The notes under the pieces: model-generated | The model's input: only the letters and a program-made list of their open reading frames with translations | Database searches by the model: none | What the model was told of the DNA's origin: nothing | Source of the DNA: Phycisphaerales bacterium UBA2402 | GTDB lineage: Bacteria > Planctomycetota > Phycisphaerae > Phycisphaerales > UBA1924 | Length of the DNA: 40,003 bases | Direction of reading: 5' to 3' | Assembly: GCA_002343715.1 (NCBI GenBank) | Contig: DDSA01000146.1 | Span: 272 to 40,274 of the forward strand | Part shown: in pieces, positions 1 to 8,474 of the stretch | Layout of the letters: the number at the start of each line of letters is the position of its first letter | How positions within the stretch are numbered: the stretch's first letter is position 1 | Position numbers and translations under genes: made by a program

Positions 1-2
1 GC

Positions 3-575
3 ACGGGCAAGACGCTGCTGGCCATTGCCGCGGGCATGGCCAAGGTCTACGCGGAAGAGCGCTACGACAAGCTGCTGGTCGCTCGTCCGATCATGCCCAT
101 GGGGCGCGACATCGGCTACCTGCCCGGTGACAAGGACGAGAAACTCGCGGCGTGGATGCAGCCGATCTTCGACAACCTCCAATACCTGCTCTCGACCCGC
201 GGGGCACAGACGCAGGCGGCCGACAGCCACACCGTCGAGCAGCGTGTTCAGAAACTCATGGCCGACGGCAAACTCGTGCTCGAGCCTCTCACCTACATCC
301 GCGGGCGCAGCATCCCTCACCAGTTCATGATCGTCGATGAGGCCCAGAACCTGACCCCTCACGAGATCAAGACCATCGCCAGCCGCGTGGGTGAGGGGAC
401 GAAACTGGTGCTGACCGGCGACATCGGCCAGATCGACAACCCCTACCTGGACCAGTCCAGCAACGGCCTGGCCTACTCGATCGAGAAGATGAAGGGCGTG
501 CGGCTCTTCGCGCACGTCACGCTCGCCAAGAGCGAGCGGAGCGAACTAGCGAGCCTGGCGGCATCAAGGCTATAG
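3..575 (+). CDS. PhoH-like ATPase (PhoH2/YlaK type), 5'-truncated
   Basis: Partial gene: the frame is open from base 3 and begins inside the Walker A motif (TGKT at bases 3-14), so the N-terminal part lies before the window. What remains is about 190 residues of a PhoH ATP-binding domain: RPIMPMGRDIGYLPGDKDEK, MQPIFDNL, Walker B IVDEAQN and LTGDIGQIDNPYL. This wording resembles PhoH2/YlaK proteins, which carry an N-terminal PIN RNase domain and are thought to couple ATP-driven RNA unwinding to cleavage. The PIN domain would have to be upstream and cannot be checked here. The first internal ATG, at 36, falls after the P-loop and is not the start. The gene converges on the SpoVR gene, with a GC-rich hairpin between them. 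Confidence 0.9.
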   Translation, partial: TGKTLLAIAAGMAKVYAEERYDKLLVARPIMPMGRDIGYLPGDKDEKLAAWMQPIFDNLQYLLSTRGAQTQAADSHTVEQRVQKLMADGKLVLEPLTYIRGRSIPHQFMIVDEAQNLTPHEIKTIASRVGEGTKLVLTGDIGQIDNPYLDQSSNGLAYSIEKMKGVRLFAHVTLAKSERSELASLAASRL

Positions 576-600
576 CCGGGCGGCCCCCGATCGGCCCGGC
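575..600. terminator. GC-rich hairpin between convergent PhoH and SpoVR genes
   Basis: GCCGGGC at 575-581 pairs perfectly with GCCCGGC at 594-600 around a 12-base loop. It lies between two convergent stop codons (575 and 604). No T-run follows on either strand, so it is not a classical intrinsic terminator. Its position suggests a shared 3'-end structure. Confidence 0.35.
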
Positions 601-603
601 GCT

Positions 604-2178
604 TCACTCGATCAGGTGAGCTGGTTCTGGGGTTTCTTCGGTCACGCGTTCCTTCTCCATCTTGCCGTCGGGCTTCTGCATCGAGAGGATGTGCATGTCC
701 TCGTTGACGCGGCAGAGCAGGTGGACAGGGCGGCCCCAGAGCAGGCGCAGACTGCGCAGGACTTCGGTCGCGCGGGCGGCCTCGACTTCGAGGCCGCTGA
801 ACTTGTGGGCGAGCATCAGTTCGCCCCGGTTGAGATAGTTGCCATCCACGGCGTAGATAAAGGGCTGCCCGGCGTTGGTGATGTGGTGCAGGAGGGTCTG
901 CTTCACGCGCTGGTAGTCGCGGCTGACGATCTTGACCTCGCCGGTCTGCGGGTCGCGCTGGTGGCGGTACATCTTGAACCGCTCGACAAACTCCTCGGTG
1001 AGGAACTCGTCGATGAAGGACACGTCGTTGTAGATGCGGCGCACCTCGAAGATCTTCTCTCGGCCCTTCATGCTCCTGTCATCGAAGGCTTCCTTCCGGC
1101 CGATCTCGTTGATGTCCTCCCAGCGGGGGCCGTGCTGGCCGGTGTTCCAGCGGCGTTCGATGTCCTTGAAGAGTTCGACCCCGATCTTGTAGGGGTTGAA
1201 GCCGCCGGGGGGCATGTGGACAACCCCGCTGTGCTGGTCGGCGTAATGGACAATCTCACGAGCCTCCAGGAAGTGCTGGGTCATGAGCTTGCTGTGCCAA
1301 TAGGTGGCCCAGCCCTCGTTCATGATCTTGGTCATCGCCTGGGGGGCGAAGTAATAAGCCTCATCGCGGACGATGCCCAGGATGTCCTGCTGCCACTCGG
1401 CCAGGGGCGCGTGCCGGAGCAGGAAGAGCAGCACATCGCGCGTCGGTCGAACGGGGAACTTGCTCCCCGCGGCCTTCATCCTCTTCTCGTGCTCGAGCCG
1501 CTGGCGTTCGATCTCGCTGGCGGGGTTGATGAAGGGGTCCATGTAGTCCTTGGCCGGAAGTTTCTCCGGCTCGAAGCGCGCCGGCCCCGCCTCATCCTCG
1601 TCGCGGGACATGCCCCCCTCACCCCTCGCCGAGGTGCCGGCCCGCGGGTCGCGGGTGACAAAGGGCGAGTGCGGGTCGATCAGGTTTTCGAGTGTGAGGC
1701 AGGCATCGATGTAGCGCTCGACGGCCTCCTGTCCCTGGCGGTCGATGTGGCGGCGGACACGGGTGGCGTGGTTGGCCATCTCGTCCATCATCTTGCGGTT
1801 GGTCTTGGAGAACCAGAGGTTGTGTTTGAAGAAGTCGGCGTGGCCGTAGACGTGGGCCATCACCAGTTTCTGGTCCGTGACGGCGTTGGATTCCTGCAGA
1901 TAGGCGTAGCAGGGGTCGTTGTTGATGACCATCTCGTAGATGCGGCCCAGGCCGTAGGCGTCGCGCTTGCTGAGTTTCTCGTACTCCATCCCCCACCGCC
2001 AGTGCGGGTACCGCGTCGGGAACCCCCCGTAACTGGCGATCTGGTTCATCACGTCGAAGGGAAGAACCTCGAAGACCACCTCGTAGAAGTCCAGGCCGTA
2101 CTCGACGGCCTTGGCCTTGATCCGCTGCATGTGCTCCAGCAGTTCGGGCGAAAGGTCGGTGTGGGGGGTCCCGGGCAT
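604..2178 (-). CDS. SpoVR family protein
   Basis: A 524-residue protein, close to the usual SpoVR length. Family signatures include [13 protein letters not shown] near the N-terminus, a [19 protein letters not shown] block, [25 protein letters not shown] and [12 protein letters not shown]. SpoVR is needed for cortex formation in Bacillus spores, but homologues occur in many non-sporulating bacteria, where the gene usually sits with a PrkA-type kinase and a DUF444 (YeaH) gene under stress control. Its molecular activity is not established. Here neither partner is present on either side, so it appears to be a single-gene unit. A charged, low-complexity insert (roughly residues 175-205, with [13 protein letters not shown]) separates the N-terminal block from the rest. 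The ATG at 2178 gives an N-terminus that fits the family. Confidence 0.93.
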   Translation of the reverse strand: MPGTPHTDLSPELLEHMQRIKAKAVEYGLDFYEVVFEVLPFDVMNQIASYGGFPTRYPHWRWGMEYEKLSKRDAYGLGRIYEMVINNDPCYAYLQESNAVTDQKLVMAHVYGHADFFKHNLWFSKTNRKMMDEMANHATRVRRHIDRQGQEAVERYIDACLTLENLIDPHSPFVTRDPRAGTSARGEGGMSRDEDEAGPARFEPEKLPAKDYMDPFINPASEIERQRLEHEKRMKAAGSKFPVRPTRDVLLFLLRHAPLAEWQQDILGIVRDEAYYFAPQAMTKIMNEGWATYWHSKLMTQHFLEAREIVHYADQHSGVVHMPPGGFNPYKIGVELFKDIERRWNTGQHGPRWEDINEIGRKEAFDDRSMKGREKIFEVRRIYNDVSFIDEFLTEEFVERFKMYRHQRDPQTGEVKIVSRDYQRVKQTLLHHITNAGQPFIYAVDGNYLNRGELMLAHKFSGLEVEAARATEVLRSLRLLWGRPVHLLCRVNEDMHILSMQKPDGKMEKERVTEETPEPAHLIE

Positions 2179-2685
2179 AGAGGATTATCGGCGAAAGTGC
2201 GGGTCGGAAACGGGAAAAGTCTGAACCGGGCGGAGGCCGGACAGACACTTTGCGAGTGCGCCAAGGTGCCGGACAATTATTCGGTCTTTCTGGACACGAG
2301 CGGCGTTCTGAATCATGGGTTCACCCTCCGTAGCCTCGATGCGTGATGGCACTCCCCACATCACATACGAGCATGGCCCGCCTCAGGTTGATGCTTCCTG
2401 ATATCACATACACCACACTCGTTTGTCGCATCAGCGCTACGACCACGGATAAGCCCCAACGGTTGGAGCACAAGTCGAGGAGCGCGTGGCACCACGACGG
2501 TACACCGTTTCACCGAGATCACGACCGCGATACGAGCACGTTCACGCCGGATCACACCACGGTCACCAAGCCGACGTCCGCTCCCGCGGTATACTCCTTC
2601 TGCCCGGCTCGGGCCGGGCATCGGGGTCGGCGCTGTGACACGGGCGTACCGGGTACGGGGTCGTCCCGCCCTCGGACTCTCCGCC
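2179..2685. other. 507-base stretch with no supported gene, containing a hairpin and a possible -10 box
   Basis: This lies between the divergent SpoVR gene and the exported protein gene at 2686. Open frames across it have no recognisable protein character. It looks less GC-rich than the flanking genes. Two features stand out near the right end. TATACT at 2590-2595 resembles a -10 box, but I see no matching -35. A perfect 8-bp hairpin follows, TGCCCGGC at 2601-2608 pairing with GCCGGGCA at 2613-2620 around TCGG. The stretch probably holds divergent promoters and the 5' leader of the 2686 gene. Confidence 0.4.
2601..2620 (+). other. 8-bp stem, 4-base-loop hairpin in the leader of the 2686 gene
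   Basis: TGCCCGGC, a TCGG loop and GCCGGGCA form a perfect hairpin 65 bases before the ATG at 2686 and just after TATACT at 2590. It could be a 5'-leader structure. There is no T-run, so a terminator is less likely. Confidence 0.35.
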
Positions 2686-3621
2686 ATGCGCCACATCACC
2701 GCGTCACTGATCCTTGCCTCGGCTGTCTCGATCTCTTCCGCCCAGCAGTCCATCGACATCTCGAAGCTCCCGGCTGAGATCAAGTCGCTGAAATGGTCAT
2801 CGGTAGACATCGGTTCACTCTCCCCCGTGCAGAAGTGCCGTGCTTTGCTCGTGCTGAACGAAGTGCTCGACGAGATGAACGCGCAACTGTCGGTCGAGGC
2901 CGATCTGATGAGCGAGTTCATCGACACGAAGGGACTGGGGCCGTCGTTCGCCTCGCAGCCCCCAGCGCCCGAGGCCGCGCCGCTGACCATGCAGAACGGC
3001 CTTCAGATCGCCGCGGCGATGCTGGCCGGCCCGCTGGCCGACTCGTCGTACGCCACACAGATGTCCGATTCCTCAGACGAAGTCCTGAAAGCCTACGACT
3101 CGATGTACCAATCGACGTGCCAGGGCAAGTGGCACACCGCTGATGCATCCCGTCTGCAGGTGCGCGCGATGTCACGCTTCCTTCAATCACAGGGCAAGAT
3201 GGCCGACTACCAGGCCTGGGTGCCGGGAGAGATGCAGCGCCGCGCCGCCGAGGCCGCGCAGGAACAAGCCGCCCGACAGGCCGCCGCCGCGGCCAAGAGC
3301 CAGGCCCAGGAAGCCGCTCTGATGCAGAAGCAGGCCGAGAAGATCGCGCAACAGAGTGCCCAGTTGCAGCAGCAGCAGGCCGCCGCGGCGCAGATGCAGC
3401 ATGCGCTGGCCGTGGCCCAACAGCAGCAAGCGCAGCAACAACAGTCGCAGAACGCCCCCGCCGCGGCTCCGACGGATGGCTACCCCGAGTACTACTACGG
3501 CGGGTGGGGGGCTGTGGCCGCGGCGGATTGGTACCGTCACCCCGGGTACGCCGCCGCCGCCGCGTCACGGACCGATGCGCGGATGGCGTCGTGGCACGGG
3601 GCCGGCTTCAGGCGGCGATGA
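2686..3621 (+). CDS. Exported Gln/Ala-rich protein of unknown function
   Basis: A 311-residue protein that I do not recognise. The ATG at 2686 is chosen because it opens a good Sec signal peptide (MRHITASLILASAVSISSAQ, cleavage after SSA). A GTG at 2635 would place 17 unhelpful residues before it. The mature part has an ordinary N-terminal region with two cysteines (in VQKCRALL and QSTCQGKW). From about residue 180 to 265 it becomes a strongly Gln/Ala-rich helical stretch that probably forms a coiled coil. It ends in a Tyr/Gly/Trp-rich tail (EYYYGGWG) and finishes FRRR. Such composition is common in surface or envelope-associated proteins, but no function can be assigned. It is an isolated gene between the divergent SpoVR gene and the CoA-transferase gene. 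Confidence 0.7.
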   Translation: MRHITASLILASAVSISSAQQSIDISKLPAEIKSLKWSSVDIGSLSPVQKCRALLVLNEVLDEMNAQLSVEADLMSEFIDTKGLGPSFASQPPAPEAAPLTMQNGLQIAAAMLAGPLADSSYATQMSDSSDEVLKAYDSMYQSTCQGKWHTADASRLQVRAMSRFLQSQGKMADYQAWVPGEMQRRAAEAAQEQAARQAAAAAKSQAQEAALMQKQAEKIAQQSAQLQQQQAAAAQMQHALAVAQQQQAQQQQSQNAPAAAPTDGYPEYYYGGWGAVAAADWYRHPGYAAAAASRTDARMASWHGAGFRRR

Positions 3622-3866
3622 GAACCGTATTCTGTTTCTCACCGACATCCGAGTTCTATCGCATCGATCTGCCTCGATGAATCGGCGATGAGTCACGCGA
3701 ACCTCAGCGATGGAGTTGCGGCACGACTCCATCACCGAGCGAATGTTCTCCTCGCGGATCGGGCTGTTATCCTGTGTTCGTGGCCCTGCTGCGAGGGGTT
3801 GCTGTGACCCCGGCAGGCTCGAGCGGCCCATCCAGTCACGGACGGAGTTCACTACAGTGCTCATGT

Positions 3867-5165
3867 ATGCCGTCGAACACGCAGCCCCGCATCGCCGAGT
3901 CCGCCGATGAAGCCGTCGCGTCCATCCGAAGCGGGATGAACGTCTTTGTCCACGGGGCGTGCATGACACCCACCCCGCTGCTGGAGGCCCTGGCCCGCCG
4001 GAACGACCTGGAGGGTGTTCGTTTGTATCACCTCCACCTGGCAGGCCCCATGCCCCCCGCCGATCATCGTCTGGCGGGCCGCTTTACCTCGGTCTCGCTG
4101 TTTACCGGAGCCAACGTGCGGCAGGCCATCGCCGAGGGTCGGGCCGAGTACATGCCCGTCTTTCTCTCCGACATCGGCCCGATGTTCCGGCACGGCGTGA
4201 TCCGCCTGGACGCGGCGATTGTGCAGATGTCGCCGCCCGACCGGCACGGGTTCTGCACCCTGGGCACGTCCGTGGATGTGGCCCGGGCCGCGGTCGAGGC
4301 CGCGCCGATCGTGATCGCGGAAATCAACCCACGGGTGCCGCGGACACGCGGCCACTCCGCTTTCGCGTATTCGCGGCTGCACACCTGCGTCCACACCGAC
4401 CGCCCCTTGCACGAGCACCCCGCCGAGCCGGAAACCCCGATCACGGCCCGCATCGGCGAGATCATCGCCGGCCTCATCGACGATGGGTCTTGTCTGCAGG
4501 TTGGCATCGGAGGAATCCCGGATGCGGTCCTCTCGCGGCTGGGGAATAAGCACCACCTCGGCGTCCATACGGAGATGTTCTCCGATGGGATGATCGACCT
4601 CATCCGCGGCGGGGTGGTGACCAATCGCGAAAAAGCCATCCACCCCGGCCGCACCACCACCAGTTTCGTGGCCGGAACCGAACGCCTCTTCGAGTTTGTA
4701 GACGATAACCCGACGATCGAGTTTCACGGCGCGGAGCGGACCAACGACACATCGCTGATCCGCCGGAACCCAGGGGTCGTCGCGGTCAACTCCGCCATCG
4801 AAATCGACCTCACCGGCCAGGTGTGCGCGGACTCGATCGGCGAGCGAATCTTCTCTGGGATCGGCGGTCAGATGGACTTTATCCGCGGGGCGGCCCTCTC
4901 TCGCGGCGGCAAGCCGATCATCGCCCTGCCCTCCACCGCTGCCGGGGGCACGGTCTCGCGCATCACCCATCGTCTCAAAGAAGGCGCGGGCGTCGTCACC
5001 ACCCGAGGGCACGTTCATTGGGTTGTGACCGAACACGGCGCTGTCAATCTGCACGGCAAGACCCTCCGTGAGCGCGGCGAGGCTTTGATCTCGCTGGCGC
5101 ACCCGGACTTCCGCGCCGGACTTCTGGCACATCTCGCGGAGACCCGCCGCTGTATGGTTTCGTGA
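3867..5165 (+). CDS. Acetyl-CoA hydrolase/transferase family protein (4-hydroxybutyrate CoA-transferase-like)
   Basis: A 432-residue class I CoA-transferase-type enzyme. Two half-domains are visible: an N-terminal one ending around VQMSPPDRHGFCTLGTSVD (119-137), and a C-terminal one with LQVGIGGIPDAV (210-221), HTEMFSDGMIDLI (234-246), GIGGQMDFIRGA (331-342) and IALPSTA. Glu236 in HTEMFSDG is at the position of the catalytic glutamate that forms the glutamyl-CoA thioester in this family. Such enzymes move CoA between acetyl-CoA and a carboxylic acid (4-hydroxybutyrate, succinate, butyrate) or hydrolyse acetyl-CoA; the substrate cannot be read from sequence. The ATG at 3867 fits the family N-terminus; an upstream GTG at 3774 adds a composition unlike the family. 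The gene is monocistronic and converges on the DUF1501 gene 17 bases away. Confidence 0.88.
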   Translation: MPSNTQPRIAESADEAVASIRSGMNVFVHGACMTPTPLLEALARRNDLEGVRLYHLHLAGPMPPADHRLAGRFTSVSLFTGANVRQAIAEGRAEYMPVFLSDIGPMFRHGVIRLDAAIVQMSPPDRHGFCTLGTSVDVARAAVEAAPIVIAEINPRVPRTRGHSAFAYSRLHTCVHTDRPLHEHPAEPETPITARIGEIIAGLIDDGSCLQVGIGGIPDAVLSRLGNKHHLGVHTEMFSDGMIDLIRGGVVTNREKAIHPGRTTTSFVAGTERLFEFVDDNPTIEFHGAERTNDTSLIRRNPGVVAVNSAIEIDLTGQVCADSIGERIFSGIGGQMDFIRGAALSRGGKPIIALPSTAAGGTVSRITHRLKEGAGVVTTRGHVHWVVTEHGAVNLHGKTLRERGEALISLAHPDFRAGLLAHLAETRRCMVS

Positions 5166-5182
5166 CAAGCCGATCATCGATT

Positions 5183-6652
5183 TCACGCGATGAGTTCTCG
5201 CCGCACCTTTCCGAACACATCGGTCAATCGGTAATCCCGCCCTTGGTGGCGGTACACCAGTTTCTCGTGATCCACGCCCAGCAGGTACAGCATGGTCGCG
5301 TGCAGGTCGTGGACATCGACCGGGTCCTTGACGATGTTGTACGAATAGTCATCGGTCTCGCCGAAGACGATGCCCGGCTTGATGCCCCCGCCAGCGAGCC
5401 AGAGTGAGAAACAGCGCGGGTGGTGGTCGCGCCCGTAGTTGTCCTTGGTCAGTTGCCCCTGGCTGTAGACCGTGCGGCCGAACTCGCCGGCCCACAGAAC
5501 CAACGTCTCATCGAGCAGGCCGCGGCGGCGGAGGTCCTTGAGGAGGGCCGCCTGGGCCCGGTCCACGATGCGGGACTGATCGCGGATTTCCCTGGGCAGG
5601 TTGTTGTGAGCATCCCAGCCTCGCATGTAGAGTTGAATGAAACGCACGCCGCGCTCGGCGAGGCGGCGGGCGAGGAGGCAGTTGGCGGCGAAGGTGCCGG
5701 GCGTTCGGACATCGGGCCCGTAGAGGTCGAGTGTCTCCTGATCCTCATCGGAGAAGTCGGTAAGTTCGGGGACCGACATCTGCATGCGGTAGGCCATTTC
5801 GGCCTGTGCGATGCGGGCCCGAACCTCAGGGTCGAGGCTGCGCGCGGCCTCGCGCTCGTTGAGTTCTCCGACGAGGTCAAGGAACCTGCGGCGGTCGGAC
5901 CGCGCCAGGCCGTCGGGGTCCTTGAGAAAGAGGACGGGATCCCCCGCGCTGCGGAGTTTGCACCCCTGGTGTTCGCTGGGGAGAAAGCCGCTGCCCCAGA
6001 AACGGGCGGAGAGGGCCTGCATGTTCCCCACGCCTTGCGTGATGAGCACGACGAACGCGGGCAGGTCGCGGTTCATCGTGCCCAGCCCATAGGACATCCA
6101 ACTGCCGAAACTCGGACGGCCCGGCTGCTCGTGCCCGGTCTGAAAGAACGTGATGCCCGGTTCGTGGTTGATGGCCTGTGTGTGCATCGAGCGGATGATG
6201 CAGAGTTCCTTGGCGCACGAGGCGGTGTGGGGGATGAGTTCGCTGAGGTACGCCCCGTCCTGGTTGTTCTCGTATCGATTGAACGTGAAGATGGACGGCG
6301 CCACCGGGAACTTGGCCTGACCGCTGGTCATGCCGGTCAGGCGTTGACCCTGACGGATCGAATCGGGCAGGTCTTCGTTGAAACGATCCGCCAGACCGGG
6401 CTTGTAGTCGAAGAGGTCGATCTGGCTGGGCGCGCCCTCCATGTGGAGGTAGATGATGCGTTTGGCTTTTCGGGCTGTCGTCGGTGTCGGTGTGTAACGT
6501 GCTTCACCGATGAGTGGTGCGGGTTCCTGACCCGCCGATGCGCCCAGAGACGCCAGGGCCAGCGTCCCCAGACCGGCTCCGATCGAGCGCCCCGCAACAC
6601 CGAAGAACCGGCGGCGAGTGAGGTCAAGATAGTGTTCCTCGACGGGGTGCAT
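5183..6652 (-). CDS. DUF1501 domain-containing Tat-exported protein
   Basis: A 489-residue protein with a twin-arginine signal (LTRRRFFGVAGRSIGAGLG, residues 11-29) and a hydrophobic core ending near ASLGASAG. The body is a DUF1501 (sulfatase/alkaline-phosphatase-like) domain with HMEGAPSQIDLFDYKP, SMHTQAINHEPG, RGWDAHNN, WAGEFGRT and GRDHHPRCFSLWLAGGG. DUF1501 proteins are greatly expanded in planctomycetes, normally paired with a DUF1549/DUF1553 cytochrome-type gene; their function is unknown, though the His/Asp-rich motifs suggest a metal site. No partner gene is in the window. The ATG at 6652 is chosen because the frame above it lacks protein character and runs into the neighbouring gene. 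The glycosyltransferase gene ends 40 bases upstream on the same strand. Confidence 0.92.
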   Translation of the reverse strand: MHPVEEHYLDLTRRRFFGVAGRSIGAGLGTLALASLGASAGQEPAPLIGEARYTPTPTTARKAKRIIYLHMEGAPSQIDLFDYKPGLADRFNEDLPDSIRQGQRLTGMTSGQAKFPVAPSIFTFNRYENNQDGAYLSELIPHTASCAKELCIIRSMHTQAINHEPGITFFQTGHEQPGRPSFGSWMSYGLGTMNRDLPAFVVLITQGVGNMQALSARFWGSGFLPSEHQGCKLRSAGDPVLFLKDPDGLARSDRRRFLDLVGELNEREAARSLDPEVRARIAQAEMAYRMQMSVPELTDFSDEDQETLDLYGPDVRTPGTFAANCLLARRLAERGVRFIQLYMRGWDAHNNLPREIRDQSRIVDRAQAALLKDLRRRGLLDETLVLWAGEFGRTVYSQGQLTKDNYGRDHHPRCFSLWLAGGGIKPGIVFGETDDYSYNIVKDPVDVHDLHATMLYLLGVDHEKLVYRHQGRDYRLTDVFGKVRRELIA

Positions 6653-6692
6653 GGATGAGTTTATCCGAAGCGCCGGGGTCGGATCGTGGGTA

Positions 6693-8465
6693 TCAGGTCC
6701 GAAATTCCTCGGACTGTTTCTGTCGCCACGCCTCGCGCAGGGCCGACACGACCCGCCCGGCATACGCGGGGCCGTCGCACAAGGGTGATGCGAGCAAGGT
6801 CGCCCGCAGCCCGGCGCGGATCGAGGCGAGCCGGGGCCGATCCGAAGCGAGCGACGCTGCCAACGAGACGTACTCCGTCTCATCGCGGGCGATGAGTTCC
6901 TTCAGACCCGCCTGGGTCAACAGGCTCGCGCCGACCCGGCCCGCGTGCATCTCGCCCGCGAGGGTGATGACCGGCACGCCCATGTACAACGCTTCGCAGG
7001 TCGTGGTCGTTCCGTTGTAGGGGACCGGGTCCAGCGCGATGTCGATGCGCGAATACAGGGCGAGGTGGTCGGCGAGTTGCTCCGCCCGCCCCAGCACCTC
7101 GACGCGGTCGGGGGCGAGGCCGGCCTCGACAAAGCGGCGGTGCATATCGGCCCGCAGATCGGGATCAGAGAACGCGTTGCACTTGAGCAACAGCCGTGAG
7201 CCGGGAACCGCGCTCAGCACACGTGCCCACAACGCGATCACCTTCCGGTTGATCTTGTGGACCGTGTTGAACGTGCCAAAGGTGATGTGCCCCGCGGCGA
7301 TGCTCGGCGGGGGGGCCGGCGCCGGGGCCGCCCGCGGAGGCTTGTAGCACAGGAAGCACGGGTCGATACGCAGAAGCCGTTCCGGCCCGGATTCCCCGGG
7401 CACCGGCGGATCGGTCACGCTATCGACGATTCGCCGGTCGATGGCCGCGACGCCCGTGATGTTCGGGTAGCCCAGGTACGTGATGAGCAGGGGCGCGGGT
7501 CGTCGGTGCATCGCACGCAGGCTGTGCGCGTGCGTGTGGCCCGAGAGCTCGATCAGGATGTGGAGTCGATCGGCGAAGATGACCTCGGCCAGTTGCGGGT
7601 CGTCGACGCGGTCCATGATCCGCCAGGTCGCCCCGTGACTCTTGAGACGCTGGGTCACGGCGTCGGCGATGAAGTTGGTCTGATAGACATAGACCTCGAC
7701 GCGAGCGCGGTCGTGGTGCTCCAGGAACGGCTCGATGAACCAGGCGACGCTGTGGGTGCGCAGGTCCGGCGAGACGATGCCGATGCGCAGCCGTCCCGGC
7801 TCGGGCCAACCGGAAAAATCCCGCGGTGGTTGTTGCTCGCTCGCCGCGAGGAGTTCGCCGTACCGCCGATGCTGGGCCAGCACCTCGGCCGGTGAGACAT
7901 CCGGCGAGTAGTTCATGATGTGCGCGACTCCACCCGCCGCCTCCGGGTTGTCCGGCTGGCCGGCCTCGACCTCTCGCATCAGGGGCAGGGCTTCTTCCAC
8001 GCGGCCCATATTGAGCAGCGATGCGGCCTGCTGCAGCCGCAGCCCGTGGTGACCCGGCGAGACGGTCAGTCCTTCACGGCACAGACGCTCCGCCCGCGTT
8101 GGTCGGTTCAGGTCCAGTTCATAACCCACCCGCAACGAATAAATCGAAGGATCAGTCGGCGCGAGTGTCGTCGCCTTGCCCAGCACGGCCAGGGCCTGCT
8201 CCAACTTTCCCGCGATCCCCAGCAGGTTGGCGTGGTTGAGCTGGCAACCCAGGTCACGCGGGGCCAAAGCCGCCGCGGTGCCCGCGAAGTGAAGCGCCCG
8301 ATCGACCTGCCCGCACGCCAGCAGCGCATCGGACAGGACAAAGGCGGCCGCGGGATCGCGTGGAGACGCGGTGAAGAGCCGCTGGGCCTTGGCCGCGGCA
8401 TCGGATGCGCGCCCCTCGCGGAGCAGCGCAAAGACGGGATCAAACCTGGGCGGGAATCGCGACAC
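6693..8465 (-). CDS. TPR-repeat O-GlcNAc-transferase-like protein (GT41, SPINDLY type)
   Basis: A 590-residue protein. Residues 1-180 form several TPR-like helical repeats (for example ALAVLGKATTLAPTDPSIYS). Residues 225-590 are a GT41 catalytic region: RIGIVSPDLRTHSVAWF (227-243), LHILIELSGHTHAHSL (301-316), ITYLGYPNITGV (328-339), TFGTFNTVHKI (395-405) and LDPVPYNGTTTTCEALYMG (478-496), followed by GEMHAGRVGASLL. GT41 enzymes glycosylate Ser/Thr (or fucosylate, as plant SPINDLY does) using a nucleotide sugar; bacterial targets are mostly unknown. No signal peptide, so cytoplasmic. The start is GTG at 8465, 9 bases from the end of the BI-1 gene, which suggests co-transcription. The donor sugar cannot be told from the sequence. 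Confidence 0.9.
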   Translation of the reverse strand: MSRFPPRFDPVFALLREGRASDAAAKAQRLFTASPRDPAAAFVLSDALLACGQVDRALHFAGTAAALAPRDLGCQLNHANLLGIAGKLEQALAVLGKATTLAPTDPSIYSLRVGYELDLNRPTRAERLCREGLTVSPGHHGLRLQQAASLLNMGRVEEALPLMREVEAGQPDNPEAAGGVAHIMNYSPDVSPAEVLAQHRRYGELLAASEQQPPRDFSGWPEPGRLRIGIVSPDLRTHSVAWFIEPFLEHHDRARVEVYVYQTNFIADAVTQRLKSHGATWRIMDRVDDPQLAEVIFADRLHILIELSGHTHAHSLRAMHRRPAPLLITYLGYPNITGVAAIDRRIVDSVTDPPVPGESGPERLLRIDPCFLCYKPPRAAPAPAPPPSIAAGHITFGTFNTVHKINRKVIALWARVLSAVPGSRLLLKCNAFSDPDLRADMHRRFVEAGLAPDRVEVLGRAEQLADHLALYSRIDIALDPVPYNGTTTTCEALYMGVPVITLAGEMHAGRVGASLLTQAGLKELIARDETEYVSLAASLASDRPRLASIRAGLRATLLASPLCDGPAYAGRVVSALREAWRQKQSEEFRT

Positions 8466-8474
8466 GAGGCGTGC

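Noticed and set aside
616..2346. Long open frame antisense to the SpoVR gene
   Set aside because: Runs opposite a well-matched gene and has the Val/Leu/Gly-rich composition of a mirror frame in GC-rich DNA; no domain seen.
2343..2777. Open frame in the gap before the exported protein gene
   Set aside because: No homology, no ribosome-binding site, overlaps the signal-peptide gene.
3355..3460. CAG/GCC-rich repeat in the exported protein gene
   Set aside because: Imperfect, in frame and explained by Gln/Ala-rich protein sequence; not an independent repeat element or CRISPR.
3619..3641. TGAGAA/TTCTCA inverted repeat after the 2686 gene
   Set aside because: Only 6 bp with an 11-base loop and no T-run; too weak to call a terminator.
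3861..5186. Open frame antisense to the CoA-transferase
   Set aside because: Mirror frame of a conserved gene.
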